From positions 1-35,300 of the forward strand of contig DIYR01000214.1 in assembly GCA_002429085.1 (NCBI GenBank): a stretch of DNA of 35,300 nt, read 5' to 3'. The notes beneath the pieces are model-generated. The model worked only from the letters and a program-made list of their open reading frames with translations, did not search any database and was not told the origin of the DNA. Below, piece after piece: positions 6,805 to 13,231 of the stretch. Origin of the DNA: Flavobacteriales bacterium UBA6049. Lineage in GTDB: Bacteria > Bacteroidota > Bacteroidia > Flavobacteriales_G > Salibacteraceae. A program made the position numbers and the translations under genes. Each line of letters begins with the position of its first letter. The stretch's first letter is position 1.

Positions 6805-7356
6805 ATGAAAAAGATTAGTACACTTTTTATGAAGAGCCCCTATAACCTAGGACGTGTTATCAATGAATTGAATTTAACTCATCAATGGGTATTAGATGGT
6901 CAAGCAATTGCTACCCGAAAATTTGATGGAACAAGTTGCTCGATTATTGGTGGAGAACTATATAAACGTTTCGACCTAAGAAAGGGAAGATCATTACCAG
7001 AAGGGGCCATTCCTTGCCAAGAGGCAGATGAAAAAAGTGGACATCATCCTCATTGGGTTAAATGTTCACGAAACGAAAAATCAGATAAATGGCATTTTCA
7101 GGCTTTTGATAAGTTGGTTTCAAAACAAGATGGAACCTACGAATTGTGTGGAGAAAAAATTCAAGGAAACCCTGAAGGTTTAGAAGGGCATGAGCTTATA
7201 CTTCATGGATCTGAGATACTTGTGATACCTGATTTGAGCTTTGAAGGAATTCGCAATTTTCTTGAGAAAGAAGATATAGAAGGGGTAGTATTTCACCATA
7301 AAACAGATGGTCGTATGTGTAAAATTCGCAAGAAAGATTTTGGAATTCACAGATGA
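6805..7356 (+). CDS. Second RNA ligase (DUF5565-like family)
   Basis: A 183-residue protein starting MKKISTLFMKS; an in-frame ATG at 6787 would add six residues, but the MKKI start agrees with my memory of family members beginning MKKIPTLF. It is a compact nucleotidyltransferase core: motif I TRKFDGTS (37-44) with nucleophile Lys39, YELCGEKIQGNPEG (112-125) for motif III, EGVVFHH (159-165) with Glu159 for motif IV, and CKIRKKDFG (172-180) for motif V. It is not homologous over its length to the HD-Pnk-coupled ligase and lacks extra domains. It sits within the tRNA cluster, between tRNA-His and the interrupted tRNA-Asn, pointing to tRNA as substrate. Confidence 0.85.
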   Translation: MKKISTLFMKSPYNLGRVINELNLTHQWVLDGQAIATRKFDGTSCSIIGGELYKRFDLRKGRSLPEGAIPCQEADEKSGHHPHWVKCSRNEKSDKWHFQAFDKLVSKQDGTYELCGEKIQGNPEGLEGHELILHGSEILVIPDLSFEGIRNFLEKEDIEGVVFHHKTDGRMCKIRKKDFGIHR

Positions 7357-7385
7357 AAAGTGACTGCGTAAAATGATTGCGTAGC

Positions 7386-7491
7386 TTAAAAGAACTTTTG
7401 TCCCATCGGAAAACAAACGTTCTTTTAAAAAGGAAAGGTCAAGAATAAGTTACTCCGAATAATACCTATTACGTATCTAACTTATTCAATT
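7386..7491. repeat. Two adjacent long hairpins between ligase and tRNA-Asn
   Basis: Hairpin 1: TTAAAAGAAC (7386-7395) pairs with GTTCTTTTAA (7419-7428), with partial pairing continuing inward. Hairpin 2: GGAAA then GAATAAGTTA (7443-7452) pairs with TAACTTATTC (7478-7487) then TTTCC. Neither is followed by a clear T-run, so they look like structured RNA or processing elements rather than plain terminators. No gene is visible in 7357-7505. Confidence 0.55.
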
Positions 7492-7505
7492 TCCTTTTCT
7501 ACTAT

Positions 7506-7625
7506 CAGGCAGTAGCTCAGTTGGATAGAGCATATGATTGTTAATAGCGTAATTACCTATTTGGTCAATCGAAATTTACTTCATTCTGGCTCATAGGGTC
7601 GTGGGTTCGAGCCCCACCTGCCTGA
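7506..7625 (+). tRNA. tRNA-Asn (GTT) interrupted by a 46-nt insert in the anticodon loop
   Basis: Exons 7506-7544 and 7591-7625 join to a perfect 74-base tRNA: acceptor CAGGCAG/CTGCCTG, D-arm GCTC-AGTTGGATA-GAGC, anticodon arm TATGA-TTGTTAA-TCATA (anticodon GTT), variable loop GGGTC, T-arm GTGGG-TTCGAGC-CCCAC, discriminator A followed by CTA. The insert follows loop position 38 (boundary ambiguous by one base). Without its removal the anticodon loop would have 53 bases. All paired positions on both sides are intact, so the gene is under selection as an interrupted tRNA. It lies next to two RNA ligases and an end-healing enzyme on the same island. Confidence 0.85.
7545..7590 (+). other. 46-nt intron-like insert of tRNA-Asn
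   Basis: The insert is too short for a group I or II intron and has none of their core elements that I can see. It contains a small hairpin, AATTACC (7551-7557), loop, GGT-C-AA (7563-7568), with a bulged C, then TTACT at 7576-7580. The same ordered elements recur at 7682-7718 and 7779-7814. Removal would therefore need a nuclease plus ligase, not self-splicing. Confidence 0.7.
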
Positions 7626-7681
7626 CTATATTGGTCATTATATACTGCTTAAGTTGTAGATGTTAAAAAAATGGAACCACT

Positions 7682-7864
7682 AATTACCTACCACTAAGCG
7701 GGTCAACAGAATCTTACTACTAGTCTAGGTTCGAATCCTAGTCTCCTTTAGGAGAACGATTGGTTGAATGAGATTTTGAATTACCTACTAAATCAAGGTC
7801 AATTGTTTCTTACTTCTGGGCTTACGCTCACATTGTGATGGAATGTTTAGAAGCAAAATTACCT
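7682..7864 (+). repeat. Recurring insert motif (copies 2, 3 and a short copy 4)
   Basis: Copy 2: AATTACCTA 7682-7690, GGTCAA 7701-7706, TTACT 7714-7718. Copy 3: AATTACCTA 7779-7787, GGTCAA 7797-7802, TTACT 7810-7814. A short copy, AATTACCTGGTAA, lies at 7857 onward, just before the 745-codon gene. With the tRNA-Asn insert this makes three full copies of a hairpin with a bulged C and variable loop length (5, 10 and 9 bases). No protein-coding frame is apparent in 7626-7888. Confidence 0.65.
7712..7780 (+). pseudogene. Permuted or split tRNA-Gln-like element
   Basis: A tRNA 3' half comes first: TCTTA (7712-7716), T-arm CTAGG-TTCGAAT-CCTAG (7725-7741) and acceptor strand TCTCCTT (7742-7748). 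A 5' half follows: TAGGAGA (7749-7755), a G-G containing D-like segment, TGAGA (7769-7773) and loop TTTTGAA (7774-7780, anticodon TTG). TGAGA pairs with TCTTA, and TCTCCT pairs with AGGAGA. Insert-motif copies lie directly outside both ends. The D-arm is too short (13 bases in place of about 19), so it may be a relic; ordinary 5'-to-3' readings fail on both sides. Confidence 0.4.
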
Positions 7865-7888
7865 GGTAAAATTTAAAAGCTACTTGCT

Positions 7889-10126
7889 ATGAAAAGTAAA
7901 CTATTAAGAGTTGGATTGAGAAAAAATGCCATCATTTTACCACCTAATACAGAGGTAGATGGAAGTTTAGAGATTAGTGAAACTACCAGTGTTTTACTAG
8001 CGAATTGTACTAAAATGGGGTACACCTTTTCAGAGGATTTATTACATGCTTTAAATCATGTTACTCCACTATATAAATTAACGATTCTTGAGTTATTGCA
8101 AGAGGTCACGGGTGTAAATAAAAACTGGACTCCCTTAGTAAAGCAATGGAACATTCCAACTGATGAAACAATTGTAGATCATATTATTACATGGTTTGCT
8201 AATGTTTTTCAGACTAAAAGAGGTGCCGTATTATCATGTGGCCACTTAATACCTCCAAATACCTTCCCTCTAGAAAGGTATAATGGTTGTCCTTTTTGTG
8301 GTACACCATTCGAACTAGGTAAATTGGATTATGACGCTAGTAAGAATAAACTTAAAATACTAAGAGTTTGGACGTTCGAAGATTTGAAAACGTATTTGAA
8401 TGACTTGTTGTGCTCTCCAGTTTCACTTGATGCTGCACAAGTAGATGACTTAAAAATCTTAATTGACTATTTCGGAATTTCTAATGATGCTATCATCAAA
8501 ATGAAAGAAACACGCATGCTAGTAATTGATGCGCTAGTTGCTTGTGGAAAAGAAGTGGATGCTGGAAAACTGTTTAGTTCGCCAAATGATATCATGAGAT
8601 ACTTGTGGTATAAACACACTGGTTTTTTGCAAGTTGTCGAGCCTAGAACAATCTTAAATCGTAAAGAGAAAAATGAGCGAAGTTGGTATGTATCACCAAG
8701 GCAAAATGAGTCGGTTAGGGCAAAGGCTAAACTTGAATTGAAGTTGAAGTATGGAAGAGCAGAATCTAAACTATATGCTACATGGTTAAATAATCTAAGT
8801 ATGCCGATTAAGAGTCAATGCGAAAATATGCACCCAAAAAGAGGTATGTGGGTTCGATTTATTAGAGCTCTGAGATTGGCAGAATATAGCAAAAGAAAGG
8901 GGTTTGAAAATTTAGCTGAGTTGTTAGATGTGTTTTACAATCAGCGATATGAAGTGTGGCAAGGAAAGCTAGAGCAACACAAAATGAAATCTAATGCAGA
9001 AGCAGCATTTCTATTGTTAAAGCAAAGACCAGGATTGTTTGCGAGATCATTATTCTCGACCATGCTTTGGTATGGGCCAGATGTTACAGTGACATATTTT
9101 AAAGAGGTGTTGCATCAAGTACCAGCTAGGCTTGTATATACCTTGAGTATGTATGCTGAAGTATATTTTGATAAGAATGCAGTTAGAACTGTAAAGCCAT
9201 TGGGAGGAACTAGTAAAAAAATTCCTACGAATAAGATGCTTCAGTTGTACTCTAACGAAGAACTAATAAGAATGCAGAATTTAATTCAAGAGCTTTGTTT
9301 AAGTGCTATTAAGTTGAATCTAGCTTCGGTTCAGAATAGAAATAAAACAATTTTTATAGATCAAGCACTGTATAAAATTCCAATTGCGATTGGTGATAGA
9401 AACGAAAATCTTCAGGATTTTCCCGTAGCATTGATGGGGACTAGGTTTGATGTGGAGGGTGAAACAGTTCGTTTGTTTTTGCAATGGGGTGAAGGCTTAC
9501 CAGCTCAACATCTTGATATGGATTTAAGTTGTAAGGTGGTATATGATGATAGGGTAGAATTTTGTTCATACTCTCAGTTGGTGATTCCAGGTTGTAAGCA
9601 TAGCGGAGATATCCAACGTATTCCAAGTATGGTCGGAACAGCCGAATACATTGATGTAAACATAGAGCAGTTAGAGAGCCTTGGTGCCAAGTATGTAAGT
9701 TTTACGTGTAATGCATATACAGGAGGTAGTTTATCGCCCAACTTAGTTGTAGGATGGATGAATAGCAAGTATCCAATGGCGATTTCTCCTAACGGAGTGG
9801 CTTATGATCCATCCAATGTTCAACAACAGATTCGTGTTGGAAAGACTTTGCAGAAAGGACTTGTTTTCGGAGTATTAGATGTGGCTGCTAAACAGATTAT
9901 CTGGTTAGAATTGAGCTTTGGAGGACAGATCGTTCAAAACTTGAATGTAGATGCTGTTGAAGGATTGCTAACTAAGTTAGATGCTAAACTTAAAATTGGA
10001 GAACTTTTAGCCTTAAAGGCAGAAGTTCAAGATTTAGAAATAGTAGATAATGCTGAGTTTGCAGATGAGGTGTATGAAACTAATTGGGCGTTGAATACTG
10101 CACAGGTTAGCAAATTGTTTTTGTAA
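7889..10126 (+). CDS. RING-like zinc finger / TerD-like protein (MXAN_6230/SCO0854-type)
   Basis: A 745-residue cytoplasmic protein. Residues about 115-140 carry a treble-clef or RING-like motif, CGH (117-119) and CPFCGTPF (134-141). A long helical middle region follows (about 150-480), with segments such as RFIRALRLAEYSKRKG. The C-terminal part (about 510-680) looks TerD-like: HLDMDLSCKVVYDD, HSGDIQRIPS and AEYIDVNIEQLESLGAKYV, with acidic residues typical of TerD calcium sites. From memory it resembles the family named MXAN_6230/SCO0854 RING domain-containing protein; this is recognition, not a search result. It is the last gene of the rightward tRNA/ligase segment and has its own terminator. 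A scaffold or sensor role in the RNA-repair system is inference. Confidence 0.78.
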   Translation: MKSKLLRVGLRKNAIILPPNTEVDGSLEISETTSVLLANCTKMGYTFSEDLLHALNHVTPLYKLTILELLQEVTGVNKNWTPLVKQWNIPTDETIVDHIITWFANVFQTKRGAVLSCGHLIPPNTFPLERYNGCPFCGTPFELGKLDYDASKNKLKILRVWTFEDLKTYLNDLLCSPVSLDAAQVDDLKILIDYFGISNDAIIKMKETRMLVIDALVACGKEVDAGKLFSSPNDIMRYLWYKHTGFLQVVEPRTILNRKEKNERSWYVSPRQNESVRAKAKLELKLKYGRAESKLYATWLNNLSMPIKSQCENMHPKRGMWVRFIRALRLAEYSKRKGFENLAELLDVFYNQRYEVWQGKLEQHKMKSNAEAAFLLLKQRPGLFARSLFSTMLWYGPDVTVTYFKEVLHQVPARLVYTLSMYAEVYFDKNAVRTVKPLGGTSKKIPTNKMLQLYSNEELIRMQNLIQELCLSAIKLNLASVQNRNKTIFIDQALYKIPIAIGDRNENLQDFPVALMGTRFDVEGETVRLFLQWGEGLPAQHLDMDLSCKVVYDDRVEFCSYSQLVIPGCKHSGDIQRIPSMVGTAEYIDVNIEQLESLGAKYVSFTCNAYTGGSLSPNLVVGWMNSKYPMAISPNGVAYDPSNVQQQIRVGKTLQKGLVFGVLDVAAKQIIWLELSFGGQIVQNLNVDAVEGLLTKLDAKLKIGELLALKAEVQDLEIVDNAEFADEVYETNWALNTAQVSKLFL

Positions 10127-10131
10127 TGTGA

Positions 10132-10161
10132 ATGGAACTCAAGTTTTGGGTTCCATTTTTT
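10132..10161 (+). terminator. Rho-independent terminator of the island
   Basis: ATGGAACTCAA (10132-10142) pairs over 11 bp with TTGGGTTCCAT (10146-10156), with a three-base loop and a T-run to 10161. It follows the 745-codon gene by six bases and marks the right end of the RNA-repair island. Confidence 0.85.
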
Positions 10162-10178
10162 ATAGGCGATTATTAATG

Positions 10179-10216
10179 AAAAAAGCCTTGCTAATCTTTT
10201 GATTTGCAAGGCTTTT
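10179..10216 (-). terminator. Terminator of tRNA-Lys transcript
   Basis: On the minus strand AAAAGCCTTGC pairs with GCAAGGCTTTT (10183-10191 with 10206-10216) and is followed by T's. It starts two bases past the tRNA-Lys discriminator base. Confidence 0.75.
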
Positions 10217-10217
10217 G

Positions 10218-10290
10218 TGACTCGGCTGGGGTTCGAACCCAGGACCCCAACATTAAAAGTGTTGTGCTCTACCAGCTGAGCTACCGAGTC
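10218..10290 (-). tRNA. tRNA-Lys (TTT)
   Basis: A canonical 73-base cloverleaf: GACTCGG/CCGAGTC acceptor, GCTC-AGCTGGTA-GAGC D-arm, CAACA-CTTTTAA-TGTTG anticodon arm (anticodon TTT), variable loop GGGTC, T-arm CTGGG-TTCGAAC-CCCAG, discriminator A. CCA is not encoded. It has every consensus position and so contrasts with the reduced tRNAs at 6423-6729. Confidence 0.96.
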
Positions 10291-10342
10291 TCGTTTTTCA
10301 AACGGAGTGCAAATATAAACCCGATTTTTAAAATCGCAAGAG

Positions 10343-11560
10343 CTATTGAGATTTTTTTGAATTTTTCTCGACTTCTTTTCTAGGTCGTCTTGCACCAATG
10401 ATTGGAGAACGTTCAAATTCTGCTGTTTCATCAAATAGCTTTCTGTAGGTAGCCATTCGCCTAAACTCTTTCGCACCTAAACTTTCAATAATTCGAATCA
10501 TTTTAGGGTTAAAATCTCCAATCCATGTGATGATCAAATTTTTATATCTATCTGGGAATGGCCTAACATAGTCTTCGTAAGTCTTAAAAATTGCTCCTTC
10601 AACGCCTTTTCCTTGATGATCAGGATCTACTCCAAAGGCTACTCCAAAAGAGGTGTCGACCACCTTACGAATTTTGAAGTACCACAAGAACTTTAATTTA
10701 CCCCACCAGTTTAAATTTCCGTTTACGTAACGAAAAACTTGATTTAGCTCTGGTAATGACATGTAAAATGCCACGGGGTTATTATCGTAATAAGCAAAGT
10801 AGATTAAGTTTTCATCTACAATTGGCTTTACTTGTTTCATTAAAGCCAAACATTGAGCTTTTGACATCCCAGGGAAACCATCATGTGTAGTCCAAGCGCG
10901 GTTGTAGATTTTGTGGAAGTCTAAAGCAAATTTTTCCAGATTACGTTTGTCAATACGTCTGATTTCGTACTTGGGGTTTTTTAAAATACGGTTTGCTCGT
11001 TCAACAAATTTTTCTTGTAAAGCACCATGGTAATCTCGGTGAAACACCAATTGGTGGTAATATACTTGAAAGCCATAATTCTCGAAAAAGGCTTTGTAAT
11101 ATTCTGGATTATAATTCTGCCCATAATACGGTGGATCCACAAAATTCTCGGTTAGTAATCCCCAGAATTTATCTTTCTCGCCAAAATTAATAGGACCATC
11201 CATGGCTTCCATTCCTCGCTCTTGGAGCCAAACTTTACATGCATCAAATAACTTGAATGCTGCATTCTGATCGTCAATACACTCAAAGAATCCCAACCCA
11301 CCTGTAGGCTGTTTAAAAGACTTAGCAGTTTTATTATGGATGAATGCAGCAACTCTACCAATTACGTTGTTTTCGTTATCATAGAGCAACCAACGAATGG
11401 CTTCACCGTGGCGAAAGAATTTATTTTGAGCTGGGTCAAATACCTTTTCTACGTCTTGTTTCAAGTGTGGTACCCAAGCCGAATCATTTCGGTAAATAGA
11501 AAAAGGTAGTTGATGAAACGCTTTTATATGCGATGAGGTTTTTACTTCTACAAGTTTCAT
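10343..11560 (-). CDS. GNAT-fold N-acetyltransferase-like protein
   Basis: A 405-residue soluble protein of a conserved Bacteroidota type. The N-terminal half (SIYRNDSAWVPHLKQDVEKV, then HGEAIRWLLYDNENNVIGRV) has the 'N-acetyltransferase-like' beta strand in which a cofactor-binding core begins. The C-terminal half (about 190-385) shows a second GNAT-like unit ending in GVDPDHQGKGVEGAIFK, a near-canonical acetyl-CoA binding loop (Q/R-x-x-G-x-G/A). The substrate is unknown. It is divergent from aroK with 42 bases between start codons, and lies about 50 bases from tRNA-Lys. A tail rich in Arg and Lys (RRPRKEVEKNSKKSQ) is not part of the fold. Confidence 0.75.
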   Translation of the reverse strand: MKLVEVKTSSHIKAFHQLPFSIYRNDSAWVPHLKQDVEKVFDPAQNKFFRHGEAIRWLLYDNENNVIGRVAAFIHNKTAKSFKQPTGGLGFFECIDDQNAAFKLFDACKVWLQERGMEAMDGPINFGEKDKFWGLLTENFVDPPYYGQNYNPEYYKAFFENYGFQVYYHQLVFHRDYHGALQEKFVERANRILKNPKYEIRRIDKRNLEKFALDFHKIYNRAWTTHDGFPGMSKAQCLALMKQVKPIVDENLIYFAYYDNNPVAFYMSLPELNQVFRYVNGNLNWWGKLKFLWYFKIRKVVDTSFGVAFGVDPDHQGKGVEGAIFKTYEDYVRPFPDRYKNLIITWIGDFNPKMIRIIESLGAKEFRRMATYRKLFDETAEFERSPIIGARRPRKEVEKNSKKSQ

Positions 11561-11602
11561 CTAGTTTAGCATTGATACCGCGAACGAAGATACATTTTCT
11601 CT

Positions 11603-12127
11603 ATGTCTAAGCATTTGAAGCCCGTATTCCTATTAGGAATGATGGGATCTGGTAAAACAACATATGGTAAAAAACTGGCTAACAGATTACAACGAACTTG
11701 GATTGATCTAGATCAGGCCATTGAATCTGATACAGGTCTTTCTATTCCTAGCCTGTTTCAACGTGGCGAAGAGCATTTTCGTTTCGAAGAAACACGTGTT
11801 TTACGTGAAATAGTTTCCAAAAGCGGATTGGTTATTTCTTGTGGAGGAGGAACTCCCTGTTTTCATGGTAATATCGAGTGGATGAATAATCAGGGCACAA
11901 CTATTTACCTTCAAATGCCACCCAAGGCCATCTGGAGCAGAATGAAATCTAATGCGGGAGATAGGCCATTACTTGCGGGATTAACAGAAGAGCAACAGCT
12001 TGAAAAATTAGAACAATTACATACGGCTAGAGAGCCATTTTATGCGCAAGCTAAACACATTGTATCGGGCTTGAGTGTATCGGTTAAGTTGTTAGAAGAT
12101 GTGTTGGTTTACGATAACCAAGCTTGA
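11603..12127 (+). CDS. aroK: Shikimate kinase
   Basis: A 174-residue P-loop kinase of standard length that phosphorylates shikimate at the 3-OH using ATP, in the chorismate pathway. Walker A is GMMGSGKT (12-19); the shikimate-binding residues are Asp35/Asp37 (WIDLDQ), Arg60 (EHFRFEE) and the Gly triplet 81-83 (CGGGTP). The lid Arg121 lies in GDRPLL. The start ATG is at 11603, directly following a short intergenic region shared with the divergent GNAT gene. Its 3' end overlaps the convergent phosphoribosyltransferase by 19 bases, so the two transcripts are antisense at their ends. Confidence 0.96.
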   Translation: MSKHLKPVFLLGMMGSGKTTYGKKLANRLQRTWIDLDQAIESDTGLSIPSLFQRGEEHFRFEETRVLREIVSKSGLVISCGGGTPCFHGNIEWMNNQGTTIYLQMPPKAIWSRMKSNAGDRPLLAGLTEEQQLEKLEQLHTAREPFYAQAKHIVSGLSVSVKLLEDVLVYDNQA

Positions 12128-12609
12128 TCGTTTTCTCCAAATTCTACATGAATATGATCTTGTAGCGTTGTAGCTAAGCTCAAGCCATTGTAATCTGCAC
12201 GAATTGGATAGTTTCTGTGCATTCTATCAATTAGTGTGACTGTTTGCATTCCAGCTACTTCTAAATTTAGAATATGGCTAGCAGCGTATATCAATGCCTT
12301 GCCAGTGTTGAGTACATCGTCTACCAATATCACTGTTTTTCCTTGAGCGTTTTCACGTGTGAGATCGCATTGAATGGGTGTTTGAAGTGGATTATCCTTA
12401 TCAATGGTCAAGTCAAAGTAATGAATGGTGCCAGTTGTTATTTCACGTAACAAATTACAAATGCGCTTCGCCAATTCAGAACCGCGAGGAGTGATACCAA
12501 CGATGATAACTTCGTCAATTTCTGTATTCTTCTCAACTATCTCATGAGCAATACGAGTAATTTTTTGCTGAATCTGTGTATGATTCAGAACGAGTGTTCT
12601 ATCTGGCAT
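12109..12609 (-). CDS. Phosphoribosyltransferase, PyrR-like
   Basis: A 166-residue type I PRTase. The PRPP-binding loop is VILVDDVLNTGKAL (93-106), with a PPi-loop at VGITPRGSELA (38-48). The overall order and C-terminal strand order resemble PyrR, the pyr-operon RNA-binding regulator with weak uracil phosphoribosyltransferase activity. No pyr operon or binding site lies next to it, so a nucleobase salvage enzyme or a regulator are both possible. It ends convergently inside aroK. The 25-base gap to the TPMT-family gene upstream suggests it is the last member of a leftward set with the two methyltransferases. Confidence 0.85.
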   Translation of the reverse strand: MPDRTLVLNHTQIQQKITRIAHEIVEKNTEIDEVIIVGITPRGSELAKRICNLLREITTGTIHYFDLTIDKDNPLQTPIQCDLTRENAQGKTVILVDDVLNTGKALIYAASHILNLEVAGMQTVTLIDRMHRNYPIRADYNGLSLATTLQDHIHVEFGENDQAWLS

Positions 12610-12634
12610 AAGCTGCTATTTGCCCCAAATGTAT

Positions 12635-13231
12635 TTATTCTGGATCAACGGATTTTTGGAAGATTACAAAAAGTTCTTTCCCAAGTCTAGGAGCAATTGA
12701 ATTGTGAGCGTCTTCTATGGTTTTTATTTTAAAGTAAGGGGTGAATAATTCTTCGTATTCCACCTGATTACCGCCAAACGGAGGGTTATCAATATTCATT
12801 TCAACACCCCATAACAAACCAACCAATTTCCCACCTGATTTCAAGAGTTTAGCAGCATGTTTTACATACTCAGAACGCAGAATAGGATCAATAGCACAAA
12901 AAAAAGTTTGTTCAAGAATTAAATCGTATTGATCTTCATGATGAAAGAAATCTGAACATACCAGTTGATCATTACGTAACTCAGGTAATCTGTTGTGTAA
13001 TTGATTCAAAGGTTCTTGTGCAATATCTAATACATTGAAATTGGTAAAATCCTTAGAATAAAGATATTCGGCTTCATAAGCATTTCCGCATCCAGGAATA
13101 AGAATACGTAAATCCTTATTAGTTAGCTGATCAATGTACTCGGCAATTGGGGGAGAAGGGTGTCCCATATCCCAACCTGTTTGCTCGTTTGACCAACGTT
13201 CGGTCCAGTAATTTTTATTCAACTTTTCCAT
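12635..13231 (-). CDS. TPMT-family SAM-dependent methyltransferase
   Basis: A 198-residue class I methyltransferase. The opening NYWTERWSNEQTGWDMGHPS (8-27) is the typical thiopurine S-methyltransferase-family start. Motif I is LIPGCGNAYEAEYL (44-57), and FNVLDIAQEPL provides the acidic residue that binds the SAM ribose. The LLKSGGKLVGLLWG and GGNQVEYEELF segments match the family's later motifs. Homologues methylate thiopurines, selenium or tellurium oxyanions and small thiols; the natural substrate here is not known. Its start overlaps the rlmD-like stop by 17 bases, so the two genes are probably translated together. Confidence 0.88.
   Translation of the reverse strand: MEKLNKNYWTERWSNEQTGWDMGHPSPPIAEYIDQLTNKDLRILIPGCGNAYEAEYLYSKDFTNFNVLDIAQEPLNQLHNRLPELRNDQLVCSDFFHHEDQYDLILEQTFFCAIDPILRSEYVKHAAKLLKSGGKLVGLLWGVEMNIDNPPFGGNQVEYEELFTPYFKIKTIEDAHNSIAPRLGKELFVIFQKSVDPE

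Noticed and set aside
7545..7590. Group I or group II self-splicing intron
   Set aside because: 46 bases cannot hold a catalytic core and no conserved core elements are present.
7626..7681. A conventional 5' exon for the tRNA 3' half at 7712-7748
   Set aside because: No strand complementary to the acceptor TCTCCTT, and no D-arm, lies upstream in this stretch.
10027..10476. Open frame of 149 codons on the minus strand (…VAQLVEHNTFNVGVLGSNPSRV…)
   Set aside because: It covers tRNA-Lys and the ends of two real genes; a known false translation of a tRNA.
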